The translations under genes were made by a program, and so were the position numbers. A stretch of DNA of 64,000 nucleotides from contig DASPNP010000005.1 of assembly GCA_035626475.1 (NCBI GenBank), positions 1 to 64,000 on the forward strand. Reading direction: 5' to 3'. The notes below the pieces were generated by a model. It was not told the origin of the DNA. It made no database searches and saw nothing but the letters and a program-made list of their open reading frames with translations. Positions 16,110-25,409 of this stretch are shown here, piece after piece. This stretch comes from DASPKT01 sp035626475 (lineage in GTDB: Bacteria > Pseudomonadota > Alphaproteobacteria > Azospirillales > Azospirillaceae). Each line of letters starts with the position of its first letter. The stretch's first letter is position 1.

Positions 16110-16760
16110 ATGCGCACCCAGCCCGACTTCCCGAACCTGTTCGTCACCGACCACCCGCTGATCCAGCACAAGCTGTCGCACATGCGCGACAAGCGGCGCT
16201 CGACCATGGGATTCCGGTCGCTGCTGCGGGAGATCGCGCTGCTGATGGGCTATGAGCTGACCCGCGACCTGCCGCTGACGACCGAGCGGATCGAGACGCC
16301 GATCTGCCCCTACGACGCGCCGGTCATCGAGGGCAAGAAGGTCGCCATCGTGCCGATCCTGCGCGCCGGGCTGGTCATGGCGGAAGGGCTGCTGGAGCTG
16401 ATGCCGGGCGCCCGCGAGGGTCATATCGGCCTGTACCGCGACCATGAGACCAAGAAGCCGGTGGAATATCTGGTCAAGCTGCCGGACCCGCAGGGCCGCA
16501 TCTTCATCCTGGTCGACCCGATGCTGGCGACCGGCAACTCGGCCATCCACGCGGTCGACGTGCTGAACCGCCACGGGGTCCCCAATTCACACATCCGCTT
16601 CATGGCGCTGGTGTCGGCACCGGAGGGCGTGCGCGTGTTCCACCAGGCGCATCCCGACGTGAAGGTCTTCACCGCCGCGCTGGACAGCCACCTGAACGAG
16701 AACGCCTACATCGTCCCAGGATTGGGCGACGCCGGCGACCGGCTGTTCGGGACGAAGTGA
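16110..16760 (+). CDS. upp: Uracil phosphoribosyltransferase
   Basis: Salvages uracil to UMP using PRPP. Conserved family stretches include HKLSHMRDKRRSTMGFRSLL at the N-terminus, IVPILRAGLVMAEGLLELMP, the PRPP loop VDPMLATGNSAIHAVDVL, and the C-terminal IVPGLGDAGDRLFGTK uracil-binding end. The ATG at 16110 gives 216 aa, normal. Monocistronic, flanked by repeats. Confidence 0.97.
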   Translation: MRTQPDFPNLFVTDHPLIQHKLSHMRDKRRSTMGFRSLLREIALLMGYELTRDLPLTTERIETPICPYDAPVIEGKKVAIVPILRAGLVMAEGLLELMPGAREGHIGLYRDHETKKPVEYLVKLPDPQGRIFILVDPMLATGNSAIHAVDVLNRHGVPNSHIRFMALVSAPEGVRVFHQAHPDVKVFTAALDSHLNENAYIVPGLGDAGDRLFGTK

Positions 16761-16780
16761 GGCTCAGGGGCAGCGCTACC

Positions 16781-16896
16781 GTGGTGCGTGCTTCGACAGG
16801 CTCAGCATGAGGATGTATTTGCTGCTCCCGGCGAAAAATTCGGGAGTGCCTGGAACCAACATCCCTCATCCTGAGCTTGTCGAAGGACGCACCACG
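16781..16896. repeat. CTTCGACA-GCTCAG intergenic repeat pair, copy 1
   Basis: Two inverted arms, GTGCGTGCTTCGACAGGCTC at the left and GAGCTTGTCGAAGGACGCAC at the right, about 55 bp apart, with GGGAGTGCCTGGAACC between. Sits between the convergent upp and Atm1 genes. This family occurs eight times in the window, always between genes, and can form a long cruciform/hairpin that may stop transcription. Confidence 0.85.
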
Positions 16897-16906
16897 CCAC
16901 AGCCCC

Positions 16907-18748
<1,842 letters not shown>

Positions 18749-18879
18749 GCCACCAAGCTAGGGGGTGGAGGCCACTTCGCAAAGGCGTGACGCGCGCGCG
18801 GGCGGCACATGGCGGGGCTGCGCGGGCGGGCGAATGTCGTTACGAGAACGGAATGGGCTTTACCGCATCAACTCTCTCA

Positions 18880-18922
18880 CCCGTCATCCCCGCGTTTGCG
18901 AAGCTGGCGCGGGGACGACGGG
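18880..18922. repeat. GTCATCCCCGCG hairpin repeat after marC
   Basis: CCCGTCATCCCCGCG pairs with CGCGGGGACGACGGG (15 bp, one mismatch) around a 13-nt loop, starting 14 bases beyond the marC stop on the marC transcript. Sequences of this kind recur in many proteobacterial genomes. Possible transcript end for marC. Confidence 0.6.
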
Positions 18923-18935
18923 ATGAGAAGAACCC

Positions 18936-19571
18936 TCAGGTCATCCAGCCCGGGAACAGGTTGCGCAGGCCGTTGGCGATGATCTCCACCGCCACCGCCG
19001 CCAGCAGCAGGCCGAACAGCCGGTTCATGATGTTGAGTCCGGTCTGGCCCATGCGGTCGCCGATGGGGCCGGCGAGGCGCAGCGACAGGTAGAGCAGCAG
19101 GCAGACGAAGAGCGCGCAGCCGATCACCGCCGCCTCGTGCTCCCAGCCGGTGCCGCGCTGCATCTGGATGATGATGGCGGAGATGGAGCCCGGGCCGGCC
19201 AGCAGCGGCAGCCCGAGCGGCACCACGCCGATGGCGGTGCGCCGCTCAGCCTCGTCGACCTCGGCCGGGGTCTGCTGCACGGCGGAGACCTTGGCGTTCA
19301 GCATCGACAGCGCCATCAGCAGCAGCACCAGACCGCCGCCGACGCGGAAGCTGTCCAGGCTGGTGCCCAGCACCCGGAGGATCAGGTCGCCCAGCATGGC
19401 CGAGGTGACCAGCACCGTCGCCACGGTCAGCGCCGCCTGCTGCGCCGTGTGCGCCCGCTCCCGGTCCGGACGCCCCTCGGTGAGGGACAGGAAGATCGGG
19501 ATGGCCGCGAACGGCGTCAGGATCGCGAACAGCGCGATGGTGAAGCGGCTGTATTCCTCCCAGGGCTCCAT
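18936..19571 (-). CDS. MarC family integral membrane protein
   Basis: 211-aa six-helix inner-membrane protein of the MarC/NAAT family (UPF0056). Conserved stretches: the N-terminal helix with FAILTPFAAIPIFLSLTEG, VGGGLVLLLMALSML, the loop VVPLGLPLLAGPGSISAIII and the final helix GLNIMNRLFGLLLAAVAVEI. The physiological role of the family is unsettled; the old link to multiple antibiotic resistance is not well supported. Downstream of lysK by 19 bases, likely co-transcribed. Confidence 0.9.
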   Translation of the reverse strand: MEPWEEYSRFTIALFAILTPFAAIPIFLSLTEGRPDRERAHTAQQAALTVATVLVTSAMLGDLILRVLGTSLDSFRVGGGLVLLLMALSMLNAKVSAVQQTPAEVDEAERRTAIGVVPLGLPLLAGPGSISAIIIQMQRGTGWEHEAAVIGCALFVCLLLYLSLRLAGPIGDRMGQTGLNIMNRLFGLLLAAVAVEIIANGLRNLFPGWMT

Positions 19572-19590
19572 GGCGTGTCTCCGGACCGGA

Positions 19591-21198
19591 TCAGCCCAGG
19601 CCCGTGCCCGTCTCGGCGCCGGCGTTGCCCGACAGCGCCTTGTCGATGAGCGCCTTGGTCTCCTCGATGCCGTAGAGCGCGATGAAGCTACCCATGCGGG
19701 GGCCGGTGGTCTGGCCCAGCAGCACCTCGTACAGCGCCTGGAACCAGGCCTTCAGCTCCGGGAACGGGTGTCGCTTGCCGATCTCGTAGACCTCGTTCTG
19801 CAGCGCCTCGGCGTCCGGCGGCAGGGTCTCGAGCTTCTGGCGGAGGTCCTGGAGCGCGGCGCGCTCCATCTCGCTCGGCGCCCGGTAGACCTTATGCGGC
19901 TTCACCTGGTCCTGGTAGTAGTGGACGGCATGGCCGACCAGCCGGTCCAGGTAGGGGCTGTTCTCGGGCGTGGCGCCGGGGCTGTAGCGGCTGATGAAGC
20001 CCCACATCACGTCCTTGTTCTCGGCGTTGGCGGCGCCCGCCAGGTTCAGCAGGATGCCGAAGCTGAGCACGGCCTTGCCCTTCACGGTGGCCGGAGCCGT
20101 GCCGTTGTGGATGTGCCAGGACGGGTTCTCCAGCCGCTTGGCCGGCTCCTCGCCCTCCAGCTTCTCCACGAAGGTCAGGTAGTCGTCGACCGCCCGCGGG
20201 ATGACGTCGAAGTAGAGGCGCTTGGCCGCGCGGGGCTTCTGGAACATGTAGAGCGCCAAGCTCTCCGGCGGGGCGTAGCGCAGCCACTCCTCCACCGTCA
20301 GGCCATTGCCCTTGGACTTGCTGATCTTCTGGCCCTTCTCGTCCAGGAACAGCTCGTAGTTGAAGCCCTCCGGCGGCTGGCTGCCGAGGATGCGGCAGAT
20401 CTTGGAGGCGAGCTCGACCGACGGGATCAGGTCCTTGCCCGACATCTCGTAATCGACGCCCAGCGCATGCCAGCGCATGCCCCAGTCGGGCTTCCACTGC
20501 AGCTTCACGTGGCCGCCGGTGACGGGCAGCTCGACCTTCTTCCCGTTCTCATCCTCGAAGACGATGGTGCCGGCATCGACGTTGCGCTCCAGCAACGGCA
20601 CCTGCAGCACCTTGCCGGTCGACGGGCTGATGGGCAGGAACGGGCTGTAGGTGGCCTGACGCTCCTCGCCCAGCGTCGGCAGCATCACCGCCATGATCTC
20701 GTCGTAGTGGCGCAGCACCTTCAGCAGCGCCTCGTCGAAGCGGCCGGACTTGTACCAGTCGGTCGAGCTCTGGAACTCGTACTCGAAGCCGAAGCCGTCG
20801 AGGAAGCCGCGCAGCATGGCGTTGTTGTGGTGGCCGAAGCTCTCGAACTTGCCGAACGGGTCCGGCACCTGGGTCAGCGGCTTGTGCAGGTGCTGCGCCA
20901 CCATCTCCCGGTTCGGGATGTTGTCCGGGACCTTGCGCAGCCCGTCCATGTCGTCGGAGAAGGCGAAGAGGCGCGTCGGCACGCCGGGCGCCAGCCGCTG
21001 GAAGGCCTGGCGGACCATGGTGGTGCGCACCACCTCGCCGAAGGTGCCGATGTGCGGCAGGCCCGAGGGCCCATAGCCGGTCTCGAACAGGACATAGCCT
21101 TTGGGCGGGACTTTCTCGCCGTAGCGCGCGACGAGCTTGCGCGCCTCCTCGAACGGCCAAGCCTTCGCCTCTCGCGCCAGTTCCTGTTCGGTCGCCAT
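19591..21198 (-). CDS. lysK: Lysine--tRNA ligase, class I
   Basis: Charges tRNA(Lys) with lysine. This is the class I, archaeal-type enzyme also used by many alphaproteobacteria, not the class II LysS. The nucleotide-binding signatures are GPSGLPHIGTFGEV (HIGH-type) and KISKSKGNG (KMSKS-type). The substrate-pocket region SDDMDGLRKVPDN and an alpha-helical anticodon domain occupy the C-terminal ~180 residues. ATG at 21198 gives 535 aa, normal; an ATG four codons upstream is also possible. No class II copy is in the window. Confidence 0.95.
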   Translation of the reverse strand: MATEQELAREAKAWPFEEARKLVARYGEKVPPKGYVLFETGYGPSGLPHIGTFGEVVRTTMVRQAFQRLAPGVPTRLFAFSDDMDGLRKVPDNIPNREMVAQHLHKPLTQVPDPFGKFESFGHHNNAMLRGFLDGFGFEYEFQSSTDWYKSGRFDEALLKVLRHYDEIMAVMLPTLGEERQATYSPFLPISPSTGKVLQVPLLERNVDAGTIVFEDENGKKVELPVTGGHVKLQWKPDWGMRWHALGVDYEMSGKDLIPSVELASKICRILGSQPPEGFNYELFLDEKGQKISKSKGNGLTVEEWLRYAPPESLALYMFQKPRAAKRLYFDVIPRAVDDYLTFVEKLEGEEPAKRLENPSWHIHNGTAPATVKGKAVLSFGILLNLAGAANAENKDVMWGFISRYSPGATPENSPYLDRLVGHAVHYYQDQVKPHKVYRAPSEMERAALQDLRQKLETLPPDAEALQNEVYEIGKRHPFPELKAWFQALYEVLLGQTTGPRMGSFIALYGIEETKALIDKALSGNAGAETGTGLG

Positions 21199-21328
21199 GG
21201 TCGGATACACCGCTAGAATGCAGGGGAAAACACGGCCGGCACCCTAGGGCCAAGCCGGCCTTCCGGTCAATCCGCCGGGGACGAACCTCCGCCATGTGCG
21301 TTGCTGGGGGGATGAGGAGCGCGACGCC

Positions 21329-22186
21329 ATGCCCCTGCCCACGCCGCTGCCGACGCCCAGATCCCGCCTCGCCGCCAGTTTGGCCCTGCTGCTGGCGATC
21401 CTGGTGGCCGCCACCGGCCTCGCCGACCGCGCGCTGACGCTGCTGCCGCAGACGCCGGCGGAAGCCGGCGAGCGGCTGCTGCAGGAGAATTTGACCCGCG
21501 CCGCCGCCCTGTTCGCCACGGCGCGGGCGCTGAACGCCGCCATATCGGTCGCCCAGTCGGCGGAGGTGACAGCCGGCGTCGGCGTGCAGGGCACGGTGTC
21601 GCCCGGCCAGGCGCTGGACCCGATCAACGACTTGGTGGAGCGCTTCTCCGCCGTCATGCTGACCGCCACGGTGGCCCTGGGCGGCACGGTCCTGCTGGTT
21701 CAGGCGGGGGACCTCTGGGGCCTGTCGGTGCTGCTGCCGCTGGGCCTCGGCCTGGTGCTGCTGGCGCTGTGGATCCCGGGCACGGCCGGCCACGGCCTCA
21801 GGCGCGCGGGGCTGATCCTGCTGGTGGCGGCCGGGCTCGCCAAGGTCGGGCTGCCGGCGGCGGTGATGCTGACCGAGGGCATGGCCGAGCGGCTGCTCGA
21901 CCCGCGCATCGCGACCGCCACCGCCAATCTCGAGGCGATCGAGGTGCCGGCCATGCCCACCGGCGCCGGGGACGATCCCGGCTGGCTGGAGCGGCTGCGC
22001 GGCATGTCGGACATCACCGGCCAGGTCAGCCGCGCCTTCGCCGCCGCCGGCGGGCTGGCGGACGAGATCATCGACCTGACGGTCGCCTGGACCCTGAAGA
22101 TCGTGGTGCTGCCGCTGGGCACGCTATGGCTGCTGGCGCGCCTGCTGGAACTGCTGATCGCCGGGCTGGTGCCGCGGCGGGAGTGA
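21329..22186 (+). CDS. Polytopic membrane protein, unknown function
   Basis: 285 aa with hydrophobic segments at about 15-35, 110-130, 133-155, 160-185 and 255-280, and a soluble loop at ~185-250. The first segment may be an uncleaved signal. GAGGAG precedes the ATG at 21329. No recognised domain and no catalytic motif. Divergent from lysK and convergent with higA, whose stop is 6 bases away. Confidence 0.7.
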   Translation: MPLPTPLPTPRSRLAASLALLLAILVAATGLADRALTLLPQTPAEAGERLLQENLTRAAALFATARALNAAISVAQSAEVTAGVGVQGTVSPGQALDPINDLVERFSAVMLTATVALGGTVLLVQAGDLWGLSVLLPLGLGLVLLALWIPGTAGHGLRRAGLILLVAAGLAKVGLPAAVMLTEGMAERLLDPRIATATANLEAIEVPAMPTGAGDDPGWLERLRGMSDITGQVSRAFAAAGGLADEIIDLTVAWTLKIVVLPLGTLWLLARLLELLIAGLVPRRE

Positions 22187-22192
22187 GGAGCC

Positions 22193-22474
22193 TCAAGCGG
22201 CGGAGGGCGTTTCCCCGAACGCCTTCTCGGCGTCCCAGATGTCGACGGCGTTCTGCAGGTTCAGCCAGAAGGCCGGGGTGGTGTCGAGCGCCCGGGCCAG
22301 CTTCACCGCCAGCAGCGGCGATATCCGCGCCCGCCCGTTCAGCACCTCGCTGAGGTGCTTGCGCGACACGTCCAGCGTCCCTGCGAAGCCCGACACCGTC
22401 AGGCCGCGCGGTTCGAGATAATGGGCCCTGAGGATGGCGCCCGGCTGGGTGGGACGGCGGTTGCGGCGGATCAT
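22193..22474 (-). CDS. higA: HigA-family antitoxin
   Basis: 93-aa XRE-type helix-turn-helix antitoxin of the HigA family: RRPTQPGAILRAHYLEPRGL at the N-terminus, the HTH GFAGTLDVSRKHLSEVLNG, then ISPLLAVKLARALDTTPAFW. It neutralises HigB by binding and represses its own operon. It lies 34 bases after the toxin gene, in the toxin-first order typical of higBA. Confidence 0.9.
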   Translation of the reverse strand: MIRRNRRPTQPGAILRAHYLEPRGLTVSGFAGTLDVSRKHLSEVLNGRARISPLLAVKLARALDTTPAFWLNLQNAVDIWDAEKAFGETPSAA

Positions 22475-22508
22475 GGCGAATGGGCCCCAGTGGTAGGATG
22501 TCGGCGGG

Positions 22509-22784
22509 TCAGTGATAGTCTTCCAGGTCGATGTCGTCGGCTTTGCCTTCCTTGAACGTGAAGGTCAGGCGGTAGTTGCCGGTGACGGTCCAGGCGTATG
22601 TCCCCTTCCGATCGCCCTTCAATTCGTGGAAGCCGGCGATCTGCAAATCCTTCAGGGCGACCGCACCATCCAGATGATCCAGCAGCATCAGCACCTTCTC
22701 TCGCATATCAGGACGGATGCGCCGGCTTTCCCCGTCCTCGAAGAAACGCCGTAGGTCTTTGCTCTTGAAGCCGACGATCGGCAT
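22509..22784 (-). CDS. higB: HigB-family toxin (RelE/ParE superfamily)
   Basis: 91-aa ribosome-dependent mRNA interferase-type toxin: MPIVGFKSKDLRRFFEDGES at the N-terminus, a central LQIAGFHELKGDRKGTYAWTV, and the conserved end VTGNYRLTFTFKEGKADDID with an Arg typical of active HigB. Partner of the downstream HigA. The pair sits in an ordinary chromosomal stretch without other mobile genes. Confidence 0.9.
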   Translation of the reverse strand: MPIVGFKSKDLRRFFEDGESRRIRPDMREKVLMLLDHLDGAVALKDLQIAGFHELKGDRKGTYAWTVTGNYRLTFTFKEGKADDIDLEDYH

Positions 22785-22844
22785 GGGCAGGCTGTCACCT
22801 GATCGGTTACAGAATGCGGTGCGGGTGGCGGGAAGTCAACGGCA

Positions 22845-24287
22845 TCACTCCGCCGCCGCCTTCTCCCCGCCCCGCCCGAGATGCGCGATGGCGTTGGCGT
22901 AGTAGGAGAGCAGGCGGGTCTCGGCAGGGTTGGCGCGGAGCAGGCCCTGGTCGGTGCCGTCGTCGGACAGCAGCAGGTGGCGCTCCAGCAAATGGCGGAT
23001 GCCGGAGGTGACCGCGTAGTCGCGCGTGCGGCGGGGGATGTAGACATGGGCGCCGGCGCCCTCCAGCCGCTCGATCAGCGTCTCCACCCGGGCCTTCAGC
23101 TCCAGCACCGACAGCGGCGCCTCGGCCTCCAACAGGACGGTGGCCACCAGCGGGACGGGGAGCACCGGCACCAGCCCGCCGATGCGGCCCATCAGGTCGC
23201 GGGCCATCTCCTCCACCCGGGCGCGGCGCTCCTCGTCGCCCAGGCGGCGGAAATCCAGCGCGCGCGCCGCCGCCCAGGCGCGGGCCGACACCGGCGTGCC
23301 GAAATTCACGCAGGCATAGCCGAACCGGTGCCATTCGCCCCGCAGCGCCAGCTTGGCATGGTGGCCCCAGAAGCCCAGGACGGTGCGCACCGCGTGCCAG
23401 GTGCCCCGGCGGGGCGCCTGCGGATCGCCCGAGAGCAGCAGGGTGCGGTCCTCCAGCACACGGTCGTAATTGATGCCCACCGGCACGAAGACCAGGTCGC
23501 GTTCGCCCTCCGGGTCGAAGCCGCGCAGCATATAGTCCAGCAGCCCCATGCGCGGCGGCCGCAGCGCCCCGTCGCGCGACAGCCCGCCCTCGGGGAAGAC
23601 GGCCTGCGCCACGCCGTTCTCGGTCGCCATCTTCACGTAGCGCTCCAGCACGCGGCGATAGAGCGAGCTCTTGCTGTCGCGGCGGATGAAATAGGCGCCC
23701 ATGGAGCGGATCAGCGTCTGCAGCGGCCAGACCCGCGCCCATTCGCCCACGGCATAGGAAAGCGCCGCCTGGTCCGCCGCCAGGAAGGCGACCAGGACGT
23801 AATCCATGTTGGAGCGGTGGTTCATGACGAAGACGACGGTGCTGTCCTCGGGGATGCCCGACAGCCCCTCCACGTCGACATGGCCCAGCCGCACCCGGTA
23901 CAGCGTCTTGGCGAGGCGCCGCGCCAGCCAGGTGCCCAGGCGGAAATAGACATAGGCGTTGAAGCTGGGGACGATCTCGCGGGCGTAGCGGGCGACCTCG
24001 GCCATGGCCTGCTCGCGCGGGATGCCCGTCTCCTCGGCATGGGCCCGCGCCGCCTCGACCACCTTGGCGTCGTAGGTCAGCATGTCGATCAGCGCCTGGC
24101 GCTTGGTCAGCTTGAAGGGCTGGATCTTCAGCTTGAGCCGCGTGTTCAGCTCGTCCAGCACGCGGTCGACACGGCGGCGCAGGAACCAGCGCACCGACGG
24201 CACCAGCAGCCGGTCCAGCAGCCACCAGCCCGCCAGCACCGACAGCACGACCAGCAGCCAGACCGGCACCGCGACCGTATCGCCCAA
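22845..24287 (-). CDS. PlsB-like glycerol-3-phosphate/lysophospholipid acyltransferase
   Basis: Membrane-anchored acyltransferase (PlsC/PlsB fold), ~480 aa. Starts with a hydrophobic anchor (VWLLVVLSVLAGWWLLDRLL). The catalytic HX4D motif is in VVFVMNHRSNMDYVLVAF, the phosphate-binding motif in VFPEGGLSRDG, and VFVPVGINYDRVLEDR is typical of the PlsB branch. The likely start is TTG 24287, preceded by AGGGAGGGG; the open frame upstream is only the 24354-24464 repeat. No clear ATG exists near the anchor, so the start is uncertain. Predicted to acylate glycerol-3-phosphate or a related lipid in membrane synthesis. Confidence 0.82.
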   Translation of the reverse strand: MGDTVAVPVWLLVVLSVLAGWWLLDRLLVPSVRWFLRRRVDRVLDELNTRLKLKIQPFKLTKRQALIDMLTYDAKVVEAARAHAEETGIPREQAMAEVARYAREIVPSFNAYVYFRLGTWLARRLAKTLYRVRLGHVDVEGLSGIPEDSTVVFVMNHRSNMDYVLVAFLAADQAALSYAVGEWARVWPLQTLIRSMGAYFIRRDSKSSLYRRVLERYVKMATENGVAQAVFPEGGLSRDGALRPPRMGLLDYMLRGFDPEGERDLVFVPVGINYDRVLEDRTLLLSGDPQAPRRGTWHAVRTVLGFWGHHAKLALRGEWHRFGYACVNFGTPVSARAWAAARALDFRRLGDEERRARVEEMARDLMGRIGGLVPVLPVPLVATVLLEAEAPLSVLELKARVETLIERLEGAGAHVYIPRRTRDYAVTSGIRHLLERHLLLSDDGTDQGLLRANPAETRLLSYYANAIAHLGRGGEKAAAE

Positions 24288-24353
24288 GCGCCCCTCCCTG
24301 TTTCCACCGATGATAGCGGCTGATGCCGGGCCTGTCGCGGGCAGCGTCGGCGT

Positions 24354-24464
24354 TGTGCGGCCTTCGACAGGCTCAGGCTGAGGGGGGTATCGCCGCGCCG
24401 CCGATAACCAGGGGTGCCTGGCACAAACACCCCTCATGCTGAGCTCGGTCAGAAGCACGCAGAA
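24354..24464. repeat. CTTCGACA-GCTCAG intergenic repeat pair, copy 2
   Basis: The left arm GCGGCCTTCGACAGGCTCAG and a decayed right arm CATGCTGAGCTCGGTCAGAA flank GGGGTGCCTGGCAC. Lies in the 192-bp gap between mtgA and the acyltransferase gene. The right arm has several changes from the family, so it is an old copy. Confidence 0.75.
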
Positions 24465-24479
24465 CCGCTGAGCCCCCAC

Positions 24480-25187
24480 CTACTCCCGCAGGCAGGAATC
24501 CAGCCGGTCGCGCTCGACGATGGCCATGCGCTGGCGGATGACGCCGGCGCGGGCCTGGATGTAGGCGGTCGGGCGGGCGGGGTTCCAGCGGCGGGGGTTG
24601 GGCAGCACCGCCGCCATCAGCGCGGCCTGGTGCGGCGTCAGCTTCGCCGCCGGCACGCCGAAATGCGCCCGGGCGGCGGCCTCGGCGCCGTAGAGGCCGT
24701 CGCCCCACTCGGCGATGTTCAGGTAGGTCTCCATGATCCGGCGCTTGGGCCACAGCGCCTCGGCCAGCAGGGTGTAGTACAGTTCCGCCCCCTTGCGCAG
24801 CCAGGTGCGGCCGGGCCAGAGGAAGGCGTTCTTGGCGGTCTGCATGCTGATGGTGCTGGCGCCCCGCAGTGGCCGGCCGCGTCGGTTCGCCTCCTGCGCG
24901 TCCTCCACCGCCTCCCAATCGACGCCGCCATGCAGGCAGAAGCGCGTGTCCTCCCCCGCCATCACGGCGCGGGCGAGGTGCGGCGAGATCTCCTCAATCC
25001 CCACCGGCCGGTAGTCGGCGTCGCGGGCGCCCTGCAGCGCCCGGACCGCCATCAGCAGCGTCCCCGGCGGATCGACCACGCGGTAGAGCAGCGTCCAGAG
25101 CACGCTGACGGCCAGCAGCCCCAGCAGCCCGCGCACCGCCCAGCGCAGCAGCGCCCGTCCGTTCAGCCGTCCAGGGGTTCCGATCAA
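24480..25187 (-). CDS. mtgA: Monofunctional biosynthetic peptidoglycan transglycosylase
   Basis: Polymerises lipid II into glycan strands at the inner membrane. 235 aa: an N-terminal membrane anchor (~15-40), then a GT51 domain with catalytic Glu in VMAGEDTRFCLHGGVDW, the GASTISMQTAKNAFLWPG motif, RKGAELYYTLLAEALWPKRR and ETYLNIAEWGDGLYG. Length is typical of MtgA without a transpeptidase domain. Seven bases after a 70-codon gene and part of a run with the PAS kinase. Confidence 0.95.
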   Translation of the reverse strand: MIGTPGRLNGRALLRWAVRGLLGLLAVSVLWTLLYRVVDPPGTLLMAVRALQGARDADYRPVGIEEISPHLARAVMAGEDTRFCLHGGVDWEAVEDAQEANRRGRPLRGASTISMQTAKNAFLWPGRTWLRKGAELYYTLLAEALWPKRRIMETYLNIAEWGDGLYGAEAAARAHFGVPAAKLTPHQAALMAAVLPNPRRWNPARPTAYIQARAGVIRQRMAIVERDRLDSCLRE

Positions 25188-25193
25188 GGCGCG

Positions 25194-25406
25194 TCAGCTC
25201 CGCAGCATCCGGCGGATCGCCTCCGCGAGCACACGGTAAGGCTCGTCATTGCCCCGGTCCATCTCGCGCGCGGCATCGTCCCAGCGCGCCCGCAGCCGGG
25301 CCGAGCGCTCCTCCGAGCGTTGGCGGGCGCCGGAGGCCTCGGCAAGGGCGCGCTCCACCGCCGAGGGTTCGTCGCTCCGAGGGGCGGGAGGCTTGGGGCG
25401 CGGCAC
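25194..25406 (-). CDS. Small charged hypothetical protein
   Basis: 70 residues, rich in Arg, Ala and Glu and predicted helical: EPSAVERALAEASGARQRSE then RARWDDAAREMDRGNDEPY. The GTG start at 25406 is preceded by GGGGAGGG at good spacing and overlaps the stop of the PAS kinase gene by a few bases; mtgA follows 6 bases after its stop. The tight fit argues for a real coupled gene. No family recognised. Confidence 0.55.
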   Translation of the reverse strand: MPRPKPPAPRSDEPSAVERALAEASGARQRSEERSARLRARWDDAAREMDRGNDEPYRVLAEAIRRMLRS

Positions 25407-25409
25407 GGC

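Noticed and set aside
19150..21216. 688-codon plus-strand frame
   Set aside because: Antisense shadow of marC and lysK.
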